Assembly (NCBI RefSeq): GCF_004959935.1
Contig: NZ_SMYN01000001.1
Span: 1 to 64,000, forward strand
Reading direction: 5' to 3'
DNA: 64,000 nt
Origin: Falsirhodobacter xinxiangensis
GTDB lineage: Bacteria > Pseudomonadota > Alphaproteobacteria > Rhodobacterales > Rhodobacteraceae
Position numbers and translations under genes: made by a program
Part shown: positions 5,759-15,948 of the stretch, one piece after another
Numbering within the stretch: the stretch's first letter is position 1
Layout of the letters: each line of letters starts with the position of its first letter
The notes under the pieces: generated by a model
What the model saw: the letters and a program-made list of their open reading frames with translations, nothing else
The model's database searches: none
Told to the model about the DNA's origin: nothing

Positions 5759-6357
5759 CTGACGACACCCGCACCAAGCGCGACCAGCAGCGCGTTCGTG
5801 ATCTGCTAGACGGAAACGCTGACAAGCCCGACGACACCATAGCCCTTTGCACGTTGGGAGAATTGCGCGCCATCCTCGACGCCCCGCCCGCGCAGCCTGT
5901 GGGCGAAGGTGATTTGTGCCAGTTCTGCCACGATGCTGGCGCATCATCGTGCGCTTGCCTTAGTGGCCACCCCTCTGCCGCGCCCACGGACTATCAAACG
6001 CGGATGCTTGACGGCGGGCTAGCGGTTCTGAAATCTGCCGCGCCCACGGACAACACGGCGCTGGCCGCCGCTTGGTATGCAGGACACCAGTATCGAGCGG
6101 CGGGCGGCGCAGCGCAGGACAACCCTTATAGCGCCGCCTTTTCCCAACCTGCCGCCCCGCAGCCCACCCCCGAGGTGGAGGCGTTGAAGAGCAAGCTGCG
6201 CATGATCGTTAGCCACGCAACCGCAGGACGGACGGATGGCGAAGGCCAGAGCGTCAACGATATCTGCGTCCAGATCACCGCGCTTCGGAATGAATTGTGG
6301 GAAGACGCACAAGCCGCCCTCGCCCGTGGGTCGGTGGCCGAGAAGGGGGAGCGGTGA
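5755..6357 (+). CDS. Hypothetical phage protein with Cys/His cluster
   Basis: The ORF encodes 200 residues from ATG 5755, which overlaps the upstream stop (ATGA). A short charged N-terminus is followed by a possible metal-binding cluster (CQFCHDAGASSCAC, with four Cys and one His) and an Ala/Pro-rich middle in which AAPTD occurs twice. The C-terminal part (VEALKSKLRMIVSHATAG) is helical. Composite, repeat-containing proteins of this kind are common in phage small-gene operons. The role is unknown. Confidence 0.55.
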   Translation: MTDDTRTKRDQQRVRDLLDGNADKPDDTIALCTLGELRAILDAPPAQPVGEGDLCQFCHDAGASSCACLSGHPSAAPTDYQTRMLDGGLAVLKSAAPTDNTALAAAWYAGHQYRAAGGAAQDNPYSAAFSQPAAPQPTPEVEALKSKLRMIVSHATAGRTDGEGQSVNDICVQITALRNELWEDAQAALARGSVAEKGER

Positions 6358-6626
6358 TGCGGAGTAGTGATTGGCAGTCTATGGATACAGCACCCCTGAA
6401 CCCATACGGCAAGCCATGGGGCCCTCCGGTCTTGATATGGGATCGTGCCACTCGAACGCCAGTTAGCGCATATTTTGAACCCTGGCACGGATGGAAGGAT
6501 CGCGACTGCGGCCCGGCATGGGTTGTCAATGACGGGGTTGGTGACAGCGCCATCGCGCCCGAGGATGCAGGTGCTTGGATGCCAATTGCTATGCCTTGGA
6601 ACGAGAAACAAGAGGATGAAAAATGA
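6357..6626 (+). CDS. DUF551-like phage protein
   Basis: The product has 89 residues and starts at ATG 6357 within a TGATG overlap. It shows the pattern of DUF551-type phage proteins: an N-terminal DWQSMDTAPLNPYG, then PVLIWD, and a C-terminal GAWMPIAMPW. The biochemical role of the family is not known. It is part of the same overlapping chain and ends in an ATGA overlap with the next gene. Confidence 0.6.
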   Translation: MRSSDWQSMDTAPLNPYGKPWGPPVLIWDRATRTPVSAYFEPWHGWKDRDCGPAWVVNDGVGDSAIAPEDAGAWMPIAMPWNEKQEDEK

Positions 6627-6997
6627 CCCCGCCCAAAGACCAAGCGCCGGGGCTGGTGGACACGCCCGGGGCAAAGCACACGGATACGCTGGTGGCGCGG
6701 ATCAAGGACGAAGTAATGACCATGACCGACGCTGACGGCTTCACATGGGTTGGCATCGAGGACTACGCCGACCTCCGCGCCAAGCTGGAGAGATTGAATA
6801 GCGAAGAAGGAGGGTTTGGAGACAATCTCGGATCAGTTGCCGTTTCCCATCTCCGTGAGATGTATGGTGCAGCATATGATGCCTTGGGTAGCAGCGGAAG
6901 GCGCTCATTGCGGAATTTCATCAATGCCCGCGCCGCCCTCACCGAGCAGGCGAACATCCGCAGCCCCGTGCAGAGCGAGGGCCGCAGCCATGACTGA
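6623..6997 (+). CDS. Hypothetical element protein
   Basis: The ORF encodes 124 residues, starting within the ATGA overlap at 6623. It contains a central acidic, helical region (VGIEDYADLRAKLERLNSEE) and a helical C-terminus. No motif is recognised. The gene stop lies inside the next gene's first codons, consistent with an operon that runs to the integrase. Confidence 0.55.
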   Translation: MTPPKDQAPGLVDTPGAKHTDTLVARIKDEVMTMTDADGFTWVGIEDYADLRAKLERLNSEEGGFGDNLGSVAVSHLREMYGAAYDALGSSGRRSLRNFINARAALTEQANIRSPVQSEGRSHD

Positions 6998-7379
6998 CCG
7001 CCACCTGCCCTTCGCGCTTATCGGCGCAACCGCTGTCGGCTTCGGGATCGGCCTCTGGGCATGTGATGCCCGCGCGGATGGCACGCCTACACCCTTCGAG
7101 CAGGTGCAGGGCCTCATGTGCCCGCCGCCGGTGATGACCCTGGCGGAACGCGCGCCCGGGTGGTGGTTCGGCGAGCGGCCCACCTATGGCGCGTATACGC
7201 CGGACCCGCGCCGGGGGCTGGTGAGCGTGCCAGAGCGGCCTATCGGTGGTGGTGGTGGATCTGAACTGCCGCCGGAACACCCCACGCCCGTGCCCCTGCC
7301 CGCTGCGGGGTGGCTGCTGGGCGGGGCGCTTATCGGCGGAGCCGCGATGGGCCTGTATCGAACGAGGAAGAAGCGATGA
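6990..7379 (+). CDS. Exported protein with VPLPA-type C-terminal sorting signal
   Basis: The ORF encodes 129 residues from ATG 6990. The N-terminus has a hydrophobic export segment (FALIGATAVGFGIGLWAC) and the middle is Pro/Gly-rich with a Gly run. The C-terminus is a textbook sorting tail: the short motif VPLPA, a hydrophobic helix (GWLLGGALIGGAAMGLY) and a basic end (RTRKKR). In Rhodobacterales such tails resemble VPLPA-CTERM signals of host surface proteins. Its place between phage small genes and the excisionase, overlapping the latter by ATGA, is odd and suggests a lysogeny-related surface or envelope role. That is inference. Confidence 0.55.
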   Translation: MTDRHLPFALIGATAVGFGIGLWACDARADGTPTPFEQVQGLMCPPPVMTLAERAPGWWFGERPTYGAYTPDPRRGLVSVPERPIGGGGGSELPPEHPTPVPLPAAGWLLGGALIGGAAMGLYRTRKKR

Positions 7380-7717
7380 GCCTGCTGAAGATCGAGGTAG
7401 CGGCCCAGCAGATCGGGGTGCCGAAAGCATCCCTTCGCTCCGCCGCCGAAAAGCATGGATTCCTTGTCCGCATGGGGCGGGCTATCAGGATCGAACAGTC
7501 AAGATTGCCGGAGTTGATAGAAGCATGCCAGTGCGCGCCAAAGGCCCCCGTCTCTACTGGCACGAAGCCCGCGGCAAGTGGGTCATCCGAGACAGTGGCC
7601 GACCAGAAACTGCAACAGGCACAGCAGACCGTGCAGCGGCTGAAAGACGGCTTGCGGAATACATCGCGCGGCGGGATGGGCCAGCCGTCGGCCCGCGTGA
7701 CGCATCTGCGGTCCTGA
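7376..7717 (+). CDS. Excisionase-like (Xis) winged-helix protein
   Basis: The ORF encodes 113 residues. The first 50 form a small MerR/Xis-type winged helix: MSLLKIEVAAQQIGVPKASL (helix-turn-helix), then AEKHGFLVRMGRAIRI and a helix (LPELIEAC). The tail is Gln/Ser-rich and basic. Position directly upstream of and overlapping the integrase gene (which starts at 7525) is the classic xis-int arrangement. It probably bends att DNA and sets the direction of recombination. Confidence 0.65.
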   Translation: MSLLKIEVAAQQIGVPKASLRSAAEKHGFLVRMGRAIRIEQSRLPELIEACQCAPKAPVSTGTKPAASGSSETVADQKLQQAQQTVQRLKDGLRNTSRGGMGQPSARVTHLRS

Positions 7718-8592
7718 TCAGCGAAGTCCTGACACTCTACGCTGCCGAGCACGCGGTGACGACGAAAGACCCGGTCCGCATCCTGTCTGCCATCGACGCC
7801 CTGCTGCCCTTCTGGGGAAAGCTGACGGTATCAACGGTGCGCGCGGAGACGTGCCGCCGGTATGGAAAGAGCCGCGTCACGAGCAAGGGAATGCCAAAGG
7901 GCAAGACGCGACCGATTGGCGACGCGACGATTCGTCGGGAATTGGGCACGCTGCGCGCCGCGATCGGCTACTGCCATGCCGAGGGATACATCCTCAGCGC
8001 TCCGCCTGTGACCTTGCCCGAGAAGCCTGCGGCCAAGGATCGCTGGCTGACCCGTGACGAGGCGGCCAAGCTGCTCTGGACCGCCTATCGGTCGCGGCGG
8101 GCCAAGCATCTGGCGCGGTTCATCTTGATCGGCCTCTACACCGGCACCCGCAAGGACGCGATCCTGAGGCTTCACTTCAGCGCGAACACCGTGGGCGGCT
8201 GGATCGACACGTCCAGCGGCCTGCTCTATCGGCGCAGCAACAGCGAACGAGCATCGAAGAAGCGGCAGCCACCTGCCCGCCTGCCCAATCGCCTGATGGC
8301 GCATGTCTCGCGGTGGGAGCGGATGGGGGCACGGTTCCCGGTCGAGTATCAGGGCGCCCGGTGCGGCGACATCAAGACTGGATGGGCCGCGCTGGCGGAA
8401 GAATCAGGGCTGACGGACGTGACGCCGCACACCCTGCGCCACACGGCGATCACATGGGCTATGCAGCGCGGTGCGGCGATCTGGGACGCGGCGGGCTTCT
8501 TCGGCGCATCGGTGGAAACCATCGAAAGCACCTATGGGCACCACCATCCCGCGTTCCAAGAGTCGGCAAGAAAGGCCATGGATCGAAGGTAA
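7525..8592 (+). CDS. int: Tyrosine recombinase (integrase) of the element
   Basis: The protein has 355 residues: an N-terminal arm-binding/core-binding part (about 1-165) and a catalytic domain with R209 (YTGTRKDA), H302-x-x-R305-H306 (HTLRH) and the nucleophile Y337 (ESTYGHH). I chose ATG 7525, with GGAG upstream; the open frame before it is shadow of the upstream genes. It overlaps the excisionase gene by about 190 bp in another frame. It ends 67 bp from the 3' end of tRNA-Arg, the presumed attachment site. Confidence 0.9.
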   Translation: MPVRAKGPRLYWHEARGKWVIRDSGRPETATGTADRAAAERRLAEYIARRDGPAVGPRDASAVLISEVLTLYAAEHAVTTKDPVRILSAIDALLPFWGKLTVSTVRAETCRRYGKSRVTSKGMPKGKTRPIGDATIRRELGTLRAAIGYCHAEGYILSAPPVTLPEKPAAKDRWLTRDEAAKLLWTAYRSRRAKHLARFILIGLYTGTRKDAILRLHFSANTVGGWIDTSSGLLYRRSNSERASKKRQPPARLPNRLMAHVSRWERMGARFPVEYQGARCGDIKTGWAALAEESGLTDVTPHTLRHTAITWAMQRGAAIWDAAGFFGASVETIESTYGHHHPAFQESARKAMDRR

Positions 8593-8595
8593 CTT

Positions 8596-8625
8596 GTGCG
8601 GCTTCCTGTGCGCTACAGGCCGCAC
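8596..8625 (+). terminator. Bulged hairpin after the integrase gene
   Basis: GTGCGG (8596-8601) pairs with CCGCAC (8620-8625) and CCTGT (8605-8609) with ACAGG (8615-8619), with a CTT bulge on the left and a GCGCT loop. The T-run after it is short, so termination is uncertain. It lies just after the integrase stop and inside the zone where integrase arm sites would be expected. Confidence 0.35.
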
Positions 8626-8659
8626 TTAACCATCTTGCCAGCCTAAGTGATTGATAAGA

Positions 8660-8690
8660 TGGCGCACCCAGCACGATTCGAACGTGCGAC
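8660..8690. other. Probable attachment site (att) at the tRNA-Arg 3' end
   Basis: The integrase ends 67 bp away from the 3' half of tRNA-Arg, facing it, which is the usual layout for elements that use a tRNA 3' end as attB. The core is expected within the T-arm to CCA segment. No second copy of this segment is visible at 1-8600, so the other att lies beyond the left edge of the window. The exact core cannot be defined from one end. Confidence 0.5.
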
Positions 8691-8736
8691 CTTTGCCTTC
8701 GGAGGGCAACGCTCTATCCAGCTGAGCTATGGGTGC
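8660..8736 (-). tRNA. tRNA-Arg (anticodon CCG)
   Basis: On the minus strand the sequence folds as a tRNA: acceptor GCACCCA / TGGGTGC, D-arm GCTCAGCTGGATAGAGC, anticodon loop CTCCGAA with anticodon CCG (reads CGG, Arg), T-arm GTTCGAATC, discriminator G and an encoded CCA. It lies 41 bp after the sufS stop, in the same orientation, and next to the integrated element. Confidence 0.95.
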
Positions 8737-8777
8737 CTAAGCGCGTCTATAGCCGGGGGAATCCGGCAGCGCAAGCC

Positions 8778-9998
8778 TCAGCCGAAAAGTTCGTGGCAAA
8801 GCTCCAGCGCAGAGACGAGCGCGTCGATTTCGGCCTCGGTATTGTAAAGCCCGAAGCTGGCGCGGCAGGTGGCCGAAACGCCCATGTGCTGCAAAAGCGG
8901 CATGGCACAATGGGTTCCTGCCCGCACCGCGATCCCCCGCTGATCCAGAACCGTGGAGATGTCGTGCGGATGCGCCGCACCCTGAAGGGTAAACGAGAAG
9001 ATCGCCCCCTTCCCCGCCGAATTTCCCTGCACATTCAGCCAGTTCAGGCCCGCCAGCCGGTCCCGCGCCACATCGCGCAGCTGCCGTTCATGCGCCGCGA
9101 TATTCGCCATCCCAAGGCCCGACAGATAGTCCAGCGCGACACCCAGCCCAATCTGCTGCACGATTCCCGGCGTTCCCGCCTCGAACCGCATCGGGGGCTT
9201 GGCATAGGTGACAGTGTCGCGGAACACCTCGTGGATCATGTCACCGCCGCCAAGGAAGGGGCGCATCTCCTCCATCCGCTCGCGCCGGATGAAGATGCCG
9301 CCCGACCCCGAGGGACCGTAAAGTTTGTGCCCGGTGATGGCATAGAAATCGCAGCCCATCGCCTGCACGTCCACCGGCATATGCACGGCCGCCTGCGATC
9401 CGTCGACCAGCGTGGCCACCCCCCGCTCGCGCGCTGCGGCGCAGATCGGCGCCACGTCCAGCACCGTGCCGGTCACGTTCGACATCTGGGTGATCGCGAC
9501 CAGCTTCGTCTTCGGCCCGATCGCGTCGATCACCGCCTGCGGGTCGATGTCGCCATTCGCGTCGCATTCGACCCATTTGATCACCACCCCCTGCCGTTCG
9601 CGCAGGAAATGCCACGGCACGATATTGGCGTGATGCTCCATGATGGTCAGCACGATCTCGTCCCCCGCCTGCAAACGCGGCGCGGCCCAGCCATAGGAGA
9701 TCAGGTTGATCCCCTCGGTGGTGCCGGTAGTGAAGACGATCTCATCCTCGGACCGGGCATTGATGAAGCGGGCGATCTTGCCGCGCACTGCCTCGTATTT
9801 GTCGGTCGCAAGGTTGGACAGGAAATGCAGCCCGCGATGCACGTTGGCGTATTCGTTGGCATAAGCCTCGGTCATCGCGTCGATGACGACGCGCGGCTTC
9901 TGCGCAGACGCGCCATTGTCCAGATAAACCAGCGGCTTGCCGTTCACCTGCCGCGACAGGATCGGAAAATCGCCACGGATCTTTTCGACGTCATACAT
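8778..9998 (-). CDS. sufS: Cysteine desulfurase SufS
   Basis: This PLP enzyme (406 residues from ATG 9998) removes sulfur from cysteine for iron-sulfur cluster assembly. Family marks seen: PLP lysine K225 in ITGHKLYGP, the ATHR-like N-terminal region ([10 protein letters not shown]) and the catalytic cysteine C364 in RAGTHCAMP, the SufS (group II) type. It is the last gene of the leftward suf operon in the window, overlapped at its start by the YIP1 gene. No sulfur-transfer partner (sufE/sufU) or A-type scaffold lies downstream here; tRNA-Arg and the element follow instead. Confidence 0.95.
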   Translation of the reverse strand: MYDVEKIRGDFPILSRQVNGKPLVYLDNGASAQKPRVVIDAMTEAYANEYANVHRGLHFLSNLATDKYEAVRGKIARFINARSEDEIVFTTGTTEGINLISYGWAAPRLQAGDEIVLTIMEHHANIVPWHFLRERQGVVIKWVECDANGDIDPQAVIDAIGPKTKLVAITQMSNVTGTVLDVAPICAAARERGVATLVDGSQAAVHMPVDVQAMGCDFYAITGHKLYGPSGSGGIFIRRERMEEMRPFLGGGDMIHEVFRDTVTYAKPPMRFEAGTPGIVQQIGLGVALDYLSGLGMANIAAHERQLRDVARDRLAGLNWLNVQGNSAGKGAIFSFTLQGAAHPHDISTVLDQRGIAVRAGTHCAMPLLQHMGVSATCRASFGLYNTEAEIDALVSALELCHELFG

Positions 9999-10569
9999 TC
10001 TGGACCCCCAGGAAGGGCGCAAGGATCAGCGCGAACAGGAAGGCGGCCACGAACATCGCCCCCATGATGCCAAGGAAGGTCATCGGCAAGGATGTGAAGC
10101 CGTGAACCTCGACCACGAAATTCGTCAGCAGCCAGAACATCAGCAGCGTCGCGACGATGCTCAGGATCGCGGCCAGTGGCGGCAAGGCCAGCTCGACCAG
10201 CAACAGTGCCGCCTGCATCGCAACCATCACGATCTGGAGCCACGAGACCGTCAGCAGGCAGTCGGCAAAGCTGCCCCGCCCCCCGCGCCAACGCCCGACG
10301 AGATAGGTCAACACCACCATCACGCCCATCGCGACGCCCTGCAGAATCGCCAGCGTGACCGGCGGGAACGGGAACAGCGCCCCGTCCGGCATCGGGATCA
10401 GAATGGTGCCAGCCGCGATCAGCAGGGTTGGCAGGATGATCGACAGTGCAAAGACGAGCCAACGCTCGGACAGGCCAAGCGGCTGCGACAACACCGCCCG
10501 CAGCCCCTCGCGCGGATCGCGCAACGTCAGACCAACAAGCGACAGGACATTGGACAGGGTCAGTTTCAC
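9991..10569 (-). CDS. YIP1-family membrane protein (second copy)
   Basis: The protein has 192 residues with a GTG start overlapping the upstream stop (GTGA). About five hydrophobic segments are visible (e.g. WLVFALSIILPTLLIAAG, TLAILQGVAMGVMVVLTYLV), matching the Yip1-like membrane domain often found in Rhodobacteraceae suf operons. A weakly similar gene lies directly upstream. The function in Fe-S assembly is unknown. Its stop lies 5 nt inside the frame of the sufS start region, so translation is probably coupled. Confidence 0.7.
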   Translation of the reverse strand: MKLTLSNVLSLVGLTLRDPREGLRAVLSQPLGLSERWLVFALSIILPTLLIAAGTILIPMPDGALFPFPPVTLAILQGVAMGVMVVLTYLVGRWRGGRGSFADCLLTVSWLQIVMVAMQAALLLVELALPPLAAILSIVATLLMFWLLTNFVVEVHGFTSLPMTFLGIMGAMFVAAFLFALILAPFLGVQNV

Positions 10570-11039
10570 GTCTCAACCTCGATCAGCATGTTCAGCCATA
10601 TCCAGAGGAATGCGCCCCCCGTCAACAGGCTCGCGGCGGTAAGTTGCGGGCCGGGGCCGATAAATCCCGCGACCAGCCCCTGAAGCAGCATCAGTGGGGC
10701 AATCGCAAGCAGCGCCTGAAACAGCGCCATCCGGGCGCCGAAGAAACTGCCCTTGCCGCCCAGAACCTTCGCCACCAGATGCGACAGTGCCGCCAGAACA
10801 TAGCAAAACAGCGGCAGCAGGAACAGGACCGCCATGAGCGAACCGCCAAGCCGCGCATCGAGCGGCACGGACGGATCAAGATGCGCCATCCGCGCCGCCT
10901 GCGGCCATCCGGAGACGAAGATCAGCCCCGCCGCGCCCATGAGCGTGGCGAGCGCCCGATCCTCGCGCGGCTCCAGCTTGCGCCGGATCACCGCGCGAGG
11001 GCGCAGATAGCTGGACAGGATGTCCGACGCGACCGGCAT
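10566..11039 (-). CDS. YIP1-like membrane protein (first copy)
   Basis: The protein has 157 residues, starting at ATG 11039 within a TGATG overlap with sufD. It has a basic N-terminus and about four hydrophobic segments (e.g. LMAVLFLLPLFCYVLAAL, ALLAIAPLMLLQGLVAGFIG). The segment HLVAKVLGGKGSF matches the GRW(R)GG(R)GSF position in the neighbouring YIP1 copy, which supports a duplicated pair. Both sit between sufD and sufS in one operon. Confidence 0.65.
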   Translation of the reverse strand: MPVASDILSSYLRPRAVIRRKLEPREDRALATLMGAAGLIFVSGWPQAARMAHLDPSVPLDARLGGSLMAVLFLLPLFCYVLAALSHLVAKVLGGKGSFFGARMALFQALLAIAPLMLLQGLVAGFIGPGPQLTAASLLTGGAFLWIWLNMLIEVET

Positions 11040-12313
11040 CAGCCGTCGTGCCGGTCCAGCCAGCCTTCAAGGCGCGCGCGCAGGTCCTCGGCAATCGCCT
11101 CGTCCTCGATCTCGGCCAGCGCCTCGGCAAGGAAGGCCAGAACCAGCAGCGACTGCGCCGCCTTCTCGGGCACACCGCGCGAGCGGAGGTAGAACAGCGC
11201 CGTATCGTCGATCGCGCCCGAGGTGGAACCGTGCGAGCATTTCACGTCGTCGGCATAGATCTCCAGCTCGGGCTTGGCCAGGAACTGGCTGTCGCCGTCC
11301 AGCAGAAGCGACTGGCTGATCTGGTAACCATCGGTCTTCTGCGCGCCCGGCTTCACCAAGATCTTGCCTTGGAAAACACCGGTCGCGCCGTTCTTCAGCA
11401 CCTTCTTGAACACCTGACGGCTTTCGCACCGCTCGGCCCCGTGGGTGATGAAGACGGTATCGTCATGAAGGAAGTCCCGCCCGTCACCGACCGCGACTCC
11501 AGCCACATGGGCAACGGAATCATCGCCGACGATATCCAGAACCGCTTCGTTCCGTGTCAGCACGCCATTTGCCGCAACGGTGAACGATTTGAACAGCGCC
11601 CCTTCGGCGATCCGCGCAAAAATATGCGTGGCGACGAGCCGATCCGGCGTGCGCCCCTGCGAACGGACATGGTGGAACCGCGCGCCCTTGGCGACATCGA
11701 CCTCCATCACCGTCAGAAGCCGCGCCGCCGCATCGCCGCTTTCCAGCAGCGTGATTTCAGCGCCCTCATCCAACCTCACGACATGATGCAAGATCACGTC
11801 GGAAGCATCGGTTTCCGAACGATAAACCAAGGCGACCGGGCGCTCTGCCGCACCCGTCACACGGATCAGCACGCCATCGGTGGCAAAAGCCGAACCGATC
11901 GCGGCCAGCGGACGCTGAACCGGCTTCTGCCCGGCCGCCTCAAGCTGACCATACAGATCGCCCGCCCAATGGATGTCGGTCACGGCTTCGGCCAGACGGA
12001 TGATCTCCACCCCTGCCAGCGACGGATCGTCCGAGGCTTCCGCATCGAACAGACCATCGACGAAAACCAGCTTCACCGCATCGATGCTGTCGAACGCGAC
12101 CTCGCCCCGCCCCTCGACGGCTTTCGCCTCGGGCGCGGTCAGCGCGGTGGGGTCCGTATAGCGCCAGTACTCATCGCGCTTGCCCGGCAGCCCCATGGCG
12201 GTCAGGCGCTCCAACGCCTCGCCGCGCACCTTGCCCTGCCAGCCGGTCGACGGGAAATGCAGCCCCGCGATCCGGGCCGACAACTGGTCCAGTTTCGCCT
12301 GCGGCAATGCCAT
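11039..12313 (-). CDS. sufD: Fe-S assembly protein SufD
   Basis: SufD (424 residues) forms the SufBC2D scaffold with SufB and SufC. The C-terminal beta-helix core shows family features such as KNGATGVFQGKILV, AQKTDGYQ and KCSHGSTSG, the last two near-invariant in SufB/SufD. It starts at ATG 12313 in a TGATG overlap with sufC (a GTG one codon earlier is also possible). Confidence 0.95.
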   Translation of the reverse strand: MALPQAKLDQLSARIAGLHFPSTGWQGKVRGEALERLTAMGLPGKRDEYWRYTDPTALTAPEAKAVEGRGEVAFDSIDAVKLVFVDGLFDAEASDDPSLAGVEIIRLAEAVTDIHWAGDLYGQLEAAGQKPVQRPLAAIGSAFATDGVLIRVTGAAERPVALVYRSETDASDVILHHVVRLDEGAEITLLESGDAAARLLTVMEVDVAKGARFHHVRSQGRTPDRLVATHIFARIAEGALFKSFTVAANGVLTRNEAVLDIVGDDSVAHVAGVAVGDGRDFLHDDTVFITHGAERCESRQVFKKVLKNGATGVFQGKILVKPGAQKTDGYQISQSLLLDGDSQFLAKPELEIYADDVKCSHGSTSGAIDDTALFYLRSRGVPEKAAQSLLVLAFLAEALAEIEDEAIAEDLRARLEGWLDRHDG

Positions 12314-13068
12314 CACTGCACCCCGGCCAGAATGTCGGCATAGCCGTTCTTCTCGACCTCAAGCGCCAGTTCCGGCCCGCCGGTCTGCACGATGCGGCCG
12401 TTCGCCATGATATGCACGACGTCCGGTTTGATATGGTCCAGCAGCCGTTGATAGTGGGTGATGACTAGAAACGCCCGCCCCTCGTCGCGCAGCGCGTTCA
12501 CGCCTTCCGACACCAGCTTCATCGCGTCGACGTCCAGTCCCGAATCCGTCTCGTCCAGAATGCACATGCGCGGCTGCAGCACGGCCATCTGGAGGATCTC
12601 GTTCCGTTTCTTCTCACCACCCGAGAAGCCGACGTTCACCGGGCGCTTCATCATGTCGGCGTCGATCTTCAGGCTTGCGGCCTTCTCGCGCACCAGCTTC
12701 AGGAAGTCGCCGGCCGACACCTCATCCTCGCCACGCGCCTTGCGCTGGGCGTTCAGCGCGGTGCGCAGGAAGGTCATGTTGCCGACGCCCGGAATCTCCA
12801 CCGGGTATTGGAATGCAAGGAACAGACCGGCGGCAGCACGCTCCTCGGCCTCCATCTCCAGCAGTTCCTCGCCATCCAGCGTGGCGGAACCATCGGTGAC
12901 CTCATACCCGTCGCGGCCCGACAGGACATAGGACAGGGTCGACTTCCCCGACCCGTTCGGTCCCATGATCGCATGGACCTTGCCGGCTTCGACCTTCAGG
13001 TCCACGCCGCGGAGGATGACCTTGTCCTCTTCCTCAAGTTTGACGTGCAGGTTCTTGATTTCGAGCAT
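12313..13068 (-). CDS. sufC: Fe-S assembly ATPase SufC
   Basis: This ABC-type ATPase (251 residues) powers the SufBC2D complex. Walker A is GPNGSGKST (about residues 36-44), the signature is FSGGEKKRNE, which is specific for SufC, and Walker B is MCILDETDSGLD. It lies between ybjQ and sufD in the suf operon. Confidence 0.97.
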   Translation of the reverse strand: MLEIKNLHVKLEEEDKVILRGVDLKVEAGKVHAIMGPNGSGKSTLSYVLSGRDGYEVTDGSATLDGEELLEMEAEERAAAGLFLAFQYPVEIPGVGNMTFLRTALNAQRKARGEDEVSAGDFLKLVREKAASLKIDADMMKRPVNVGFSGGEKKRNEILQMAVLQPRMCILDETDSGLDVDAMKLVSEGVNALRDEGRAFLVITHYQRLLDHIKPDVVHIMANGRIVQTGGPELALEVEKNGYADILAGVQ

Positions 13069-13076
13069 GATCTTCC

Positions 13077-13387
13077 TCAGGCAACTGTAACGGCGGTGCC
13101 GGAGATCGACACCATGAGCATGGATTCCCCGACCACTTCATAGTCGAGATCGACGCCGACAACGGCGTTCGCGCCGAGTTTTCCGGCGCGTGTTTCAAGG
13201 TCGCGCATCGCAGCATCGCGCGCGTCCTGCAATTTGGCCTCATAGGCCCCCGAGCGACCACCGATCTTGTCGGTGATCGAGGCGAAGAAATCGCGGACGA
13301 AATTCGCGCCCATGATCGCCTCGCCCACCACCAACCCGTGATAGGCGGTGATGCGGCTCCCCTCGATGTTCGAGGTGGTGGTGACGA

Positions 13388-13391
<4 letters not shown>
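13077..13391 (-). CDS. YbjQ-family (UPF0145) protein
   Basis: The protein has 104 residues with the YbjQ/DUF74 pattern: start [28 protein letters not shown], a middle helix with MRDLE and the strand [14 protein letters not shown]. The family is a homo-oligomeric beta-barrel of unknown role. The ATGA overlap with sufB and position before sufC show it is part of the suf operon, as in other Rhodobacteraceae. Confidence 0.9.
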
Positions 13392-14899
<1,508 letters not shown>

Positions 14900-14907
14900 T
14901 CTCTCCT

Positions 14908-15948
14908 TCACGCGGCGCGGGACCGATGGCGGTCCCTTGCCTTCGTCCAGGCTTCCGCAAACCGCAGCGCCTGATCCTCAGTCACATCGGGGCCAAGCGA
15001 GACGCGAAGCGCCGATGCCGCCAGACCTTCGTCATATCCCATCGCGCGCAAGACCTTGCTGGCGCGCACCTTGCCGCTGGAACAGGCCGACCCTGCCGAA
15101 ACGGCGAAACCCGCAAGATCCATCTGCATCACCTGCGTCTCGCCCTTCCAGCCGGGCGCGATCATGCAAAGCGTGTTCGGCAGTCGGGCCATACCCTTGC
15201 CCACCGAGATAATGCCTTCGCCGCCATCCGACAATGCCGATTCTAGAACGTCTCTAACTTTCGCGACGCCGTCCCAGACCCCGCCCGCCAGATCGCGCGC
15301 CGCCGCTTCCGCCGCTGCGCCGAAACCTGCGATGCCGATGATGTTCTCGGTCCCCGCGCGGCGACCCATCTCCTGCCCGCCGCCCTTGAGCTGCGCAGCA
15401 ACATCCAGCCCGCGCCGAATCACAAGCGCGCCGATGCCCTTGGGCCCGCCCAGCTTGTGCGCCGAAACCAGCGCCATGTCGCAGCCCAGCCAGTTGAACG
15501 CGAAGGGTATCTTGCCAAAAGCCTGCGTCACGTCCGACACGGCCAGCCCCTCGGGCAAATCCTGCACGATTCCGGTTTCGGAATTGGCCAGTTGCAGCGT
15601 CGTCATCGCGGGATCGGCCACCGCCACGCGGCCATCCGGCGCAGGCAACGCCACATCACACCACGCCGAAACCGCCTCATGCTCCACATCCGAACAGACC
15701 AGCCCGCGCCCCGCACAAGCCAGCGCCGCAGCCTCGGTCGCCCCGGAAACGAACACGATGTCCGCACCCTCCGCCCCCAGGGCCGCCGCCACCTGCGCCC
15801 GCGCGCGCTCCACCAGCGCCTTCGCGGCCCTGCCTTCGGCATGGACCGACGAGGGGTTCCCGACCAGATCCATCGCGCCGATCATCGCCGCCCGCGCCTC
15901 GGGGCGCAGCGGGGTCGTCGCGTTCCAGTCGAGATAGATGCGCTCCAT
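14908..15948 (-). CDS. iscS: Cysteine desulfurase, IscS/NifS type
   Basis: The protein has 346 residues, with PLP lysine K165 in [11 protein letters not shown] and catalytic cysteine C289 in [11 protein letters not shown], the IscS/NifS (group I) type. It is shorter than E. coli IscS (404). It starts at ATG 15948 in a TGATG overlap with iscR. A second, SufS-type desulfurase ends the same operon, so the pathway has two sulfur donors. Confidence 0.92.
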   Translation of the reverse strand: MERIYLDWNATTPLRPEARAAMIGAMDLVGNPSSVHAEGRAAKALVERARAQVAAALGAEGADIVFVSGATEAAALACAGRGLVCSDVEHEAVSAWCDVALPAPDGRVAVADPAMTTLQLANSETGIVQDLPEGLAVSDVTQAFGKIPFAFNWLGCDMALVSAHKLGGPKGIGALVIRRGLDVAAQLKGGGQEMGRRAGTENIIGIAGFGAAAEAAARDLAGGVWDGVAKVRDVLESALSDGGEGIISVGKGMARLPNTLCMIAPGWKGETQVMQMDLAGFAVSAGSACSSGKVRASKVLRAMGYDEGLAASALRVSLGPDVTEDQALRFAEAWTKARDRHRSRAA

